Shown here: in pieces, positions 5,946-6,008 of the stretch | Layout of the letters: each line of letters opens with the position of its first letter | Position numbering within the stretch: the stretch's first letter is position 1 | From: Fimbriimonadaceae bacterium | Lineage (GTDB): Bacteria; Armatimonadota; Fimbriimonadia; Fimbriimonadales; Fimbriimonadaceae | NCBI GenBank assembly: GCA_022842565.1 | Contig: JALHPH010000110.1 | Span: 1-6,008, forward strand | DNA: 6,008 bases | Direction of reading: 5' to 3' | Program-made: the position numbers and the translations under genes | The notes under the pieces: model-generated | What the model saw: the letters and a program-made list of their open reading frames with translations, nothing else | Told to the model about the DNA's origin: nothing | Database searches by the model: none

Positions 5946-6008
5946 ATGAAGTTCTCACCCAATTGGATTGCATTCTTTGCCATCGCGCTGATGGCGGCCG
6001 CATGCACC
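5946..6008 (+). CDS. Probable lipoprotein, N-terminal signal peptide only (cut by window edge)
   Basis: Only 21 codons are inside the window. They encode a start with Lys2, a hydrophobic core (WIAFFAIALMAAA, residues 7-19) and Cys20 followed by Thr. This is the shape of a type II (lipoprotein) signal peptide: positive n-region, hydrophobic stretch, small residues before a cysteine. The lipobox would be AAA-Cys with Leu15 and Met16 just upstream; Ala at the -3 position is less usual than Leu, so a plain Sec signal cannot be excluded. The frame stays open to the last base. GGAA stands 7 bases upstream of the ATG, and a candidate promoter with a palindrome lies before it. The mature function cannot be judged. 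Confidence 0.6.
   Translation, partial: MKFSPNWIAFFAIALMAAACT

Noticed and set aside
1..6008. A new defence, mobile or biosynthetic system
   Set aside because: Nearly all coding space is assigned to known housekeeping or envelope families, with no repeats, transposase, integrase or unexplained gene cluster.

Overview
The window looks like an ordinary stretch of housekeeping chromosome from a diderm (LPS-making) bacterium of moderately high GC content. The diderm call rests on a convincing KdsB (CMP-Kdo synthetase), a DapF for meso-diaminopimelate, and a probable lipoprotein signal peptide at the right edge. I cannot fix the phylum from the sequence. The protein style gives me a weak impression of Armatimonadota or a similar deep-branching group, but nothing decisive is present. 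There are no mobile elements, CRISPR arrays, tRNA or rRNA genes, and I found no candidate for an undescribed multi-gene system.

Layout, left to right: (1) bases 1-1310, minus strand: an ABC-2 type export pair, ATPase first and then a permease cut by the left edge, with ATGA start/stop overlap. (2) 1412-2530, plus: carA, small subunit of carbamoyl-phosphate synthase, with no carB beside it. (3) 2527-4410, minus: a tight miaA-hfq-dapF cluster. (4) 4439-5176, plus: kdsB, divergent from miaA with only 28 bases between the starts. (5) 5147-5833, minus: a VanZ-like membrane protein converging on kdsB with a 30-base overlap. (6) 5946-6008, plus: the first 21 codons of a probable lipoprotein gene.

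The genes alternate strand almost unit by unit and are packed to the limit. carA and dapF share a single CTAA that gives a stop codon on both strands, and kdsB and the VanZ-like gene overlap at their 3' ends. hfq and dapF overlap at TTGA, and dapF starts with TTG. No coding-free stretch exceeds about 112 bases. The intergenic spaces are 1311-1411 and 5834-5945, plus the 28-base miaA/kdsB gap and the 13-base miaA/hfq gap.

Functionally the genes serve nucleotide/arginine precursor supply (carA), lysine and peptidoglycan precursor supply (dapF), tRNA modification (miaA), RNA-based regulation (hfq) and envelope LPS precursor activation (kdsB). The ABC exporter, VanZ-like protein and lipoprotein are envelope proteins of unknown substrate or role. 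The points most worth a second look are a possible near-leaderless promoter layout shared by several gene starts, an unusually short DapF, an Hfq with altered RNA-contact positions and a highly charged tail, and the extreme 3' overlaps between convergent genes.
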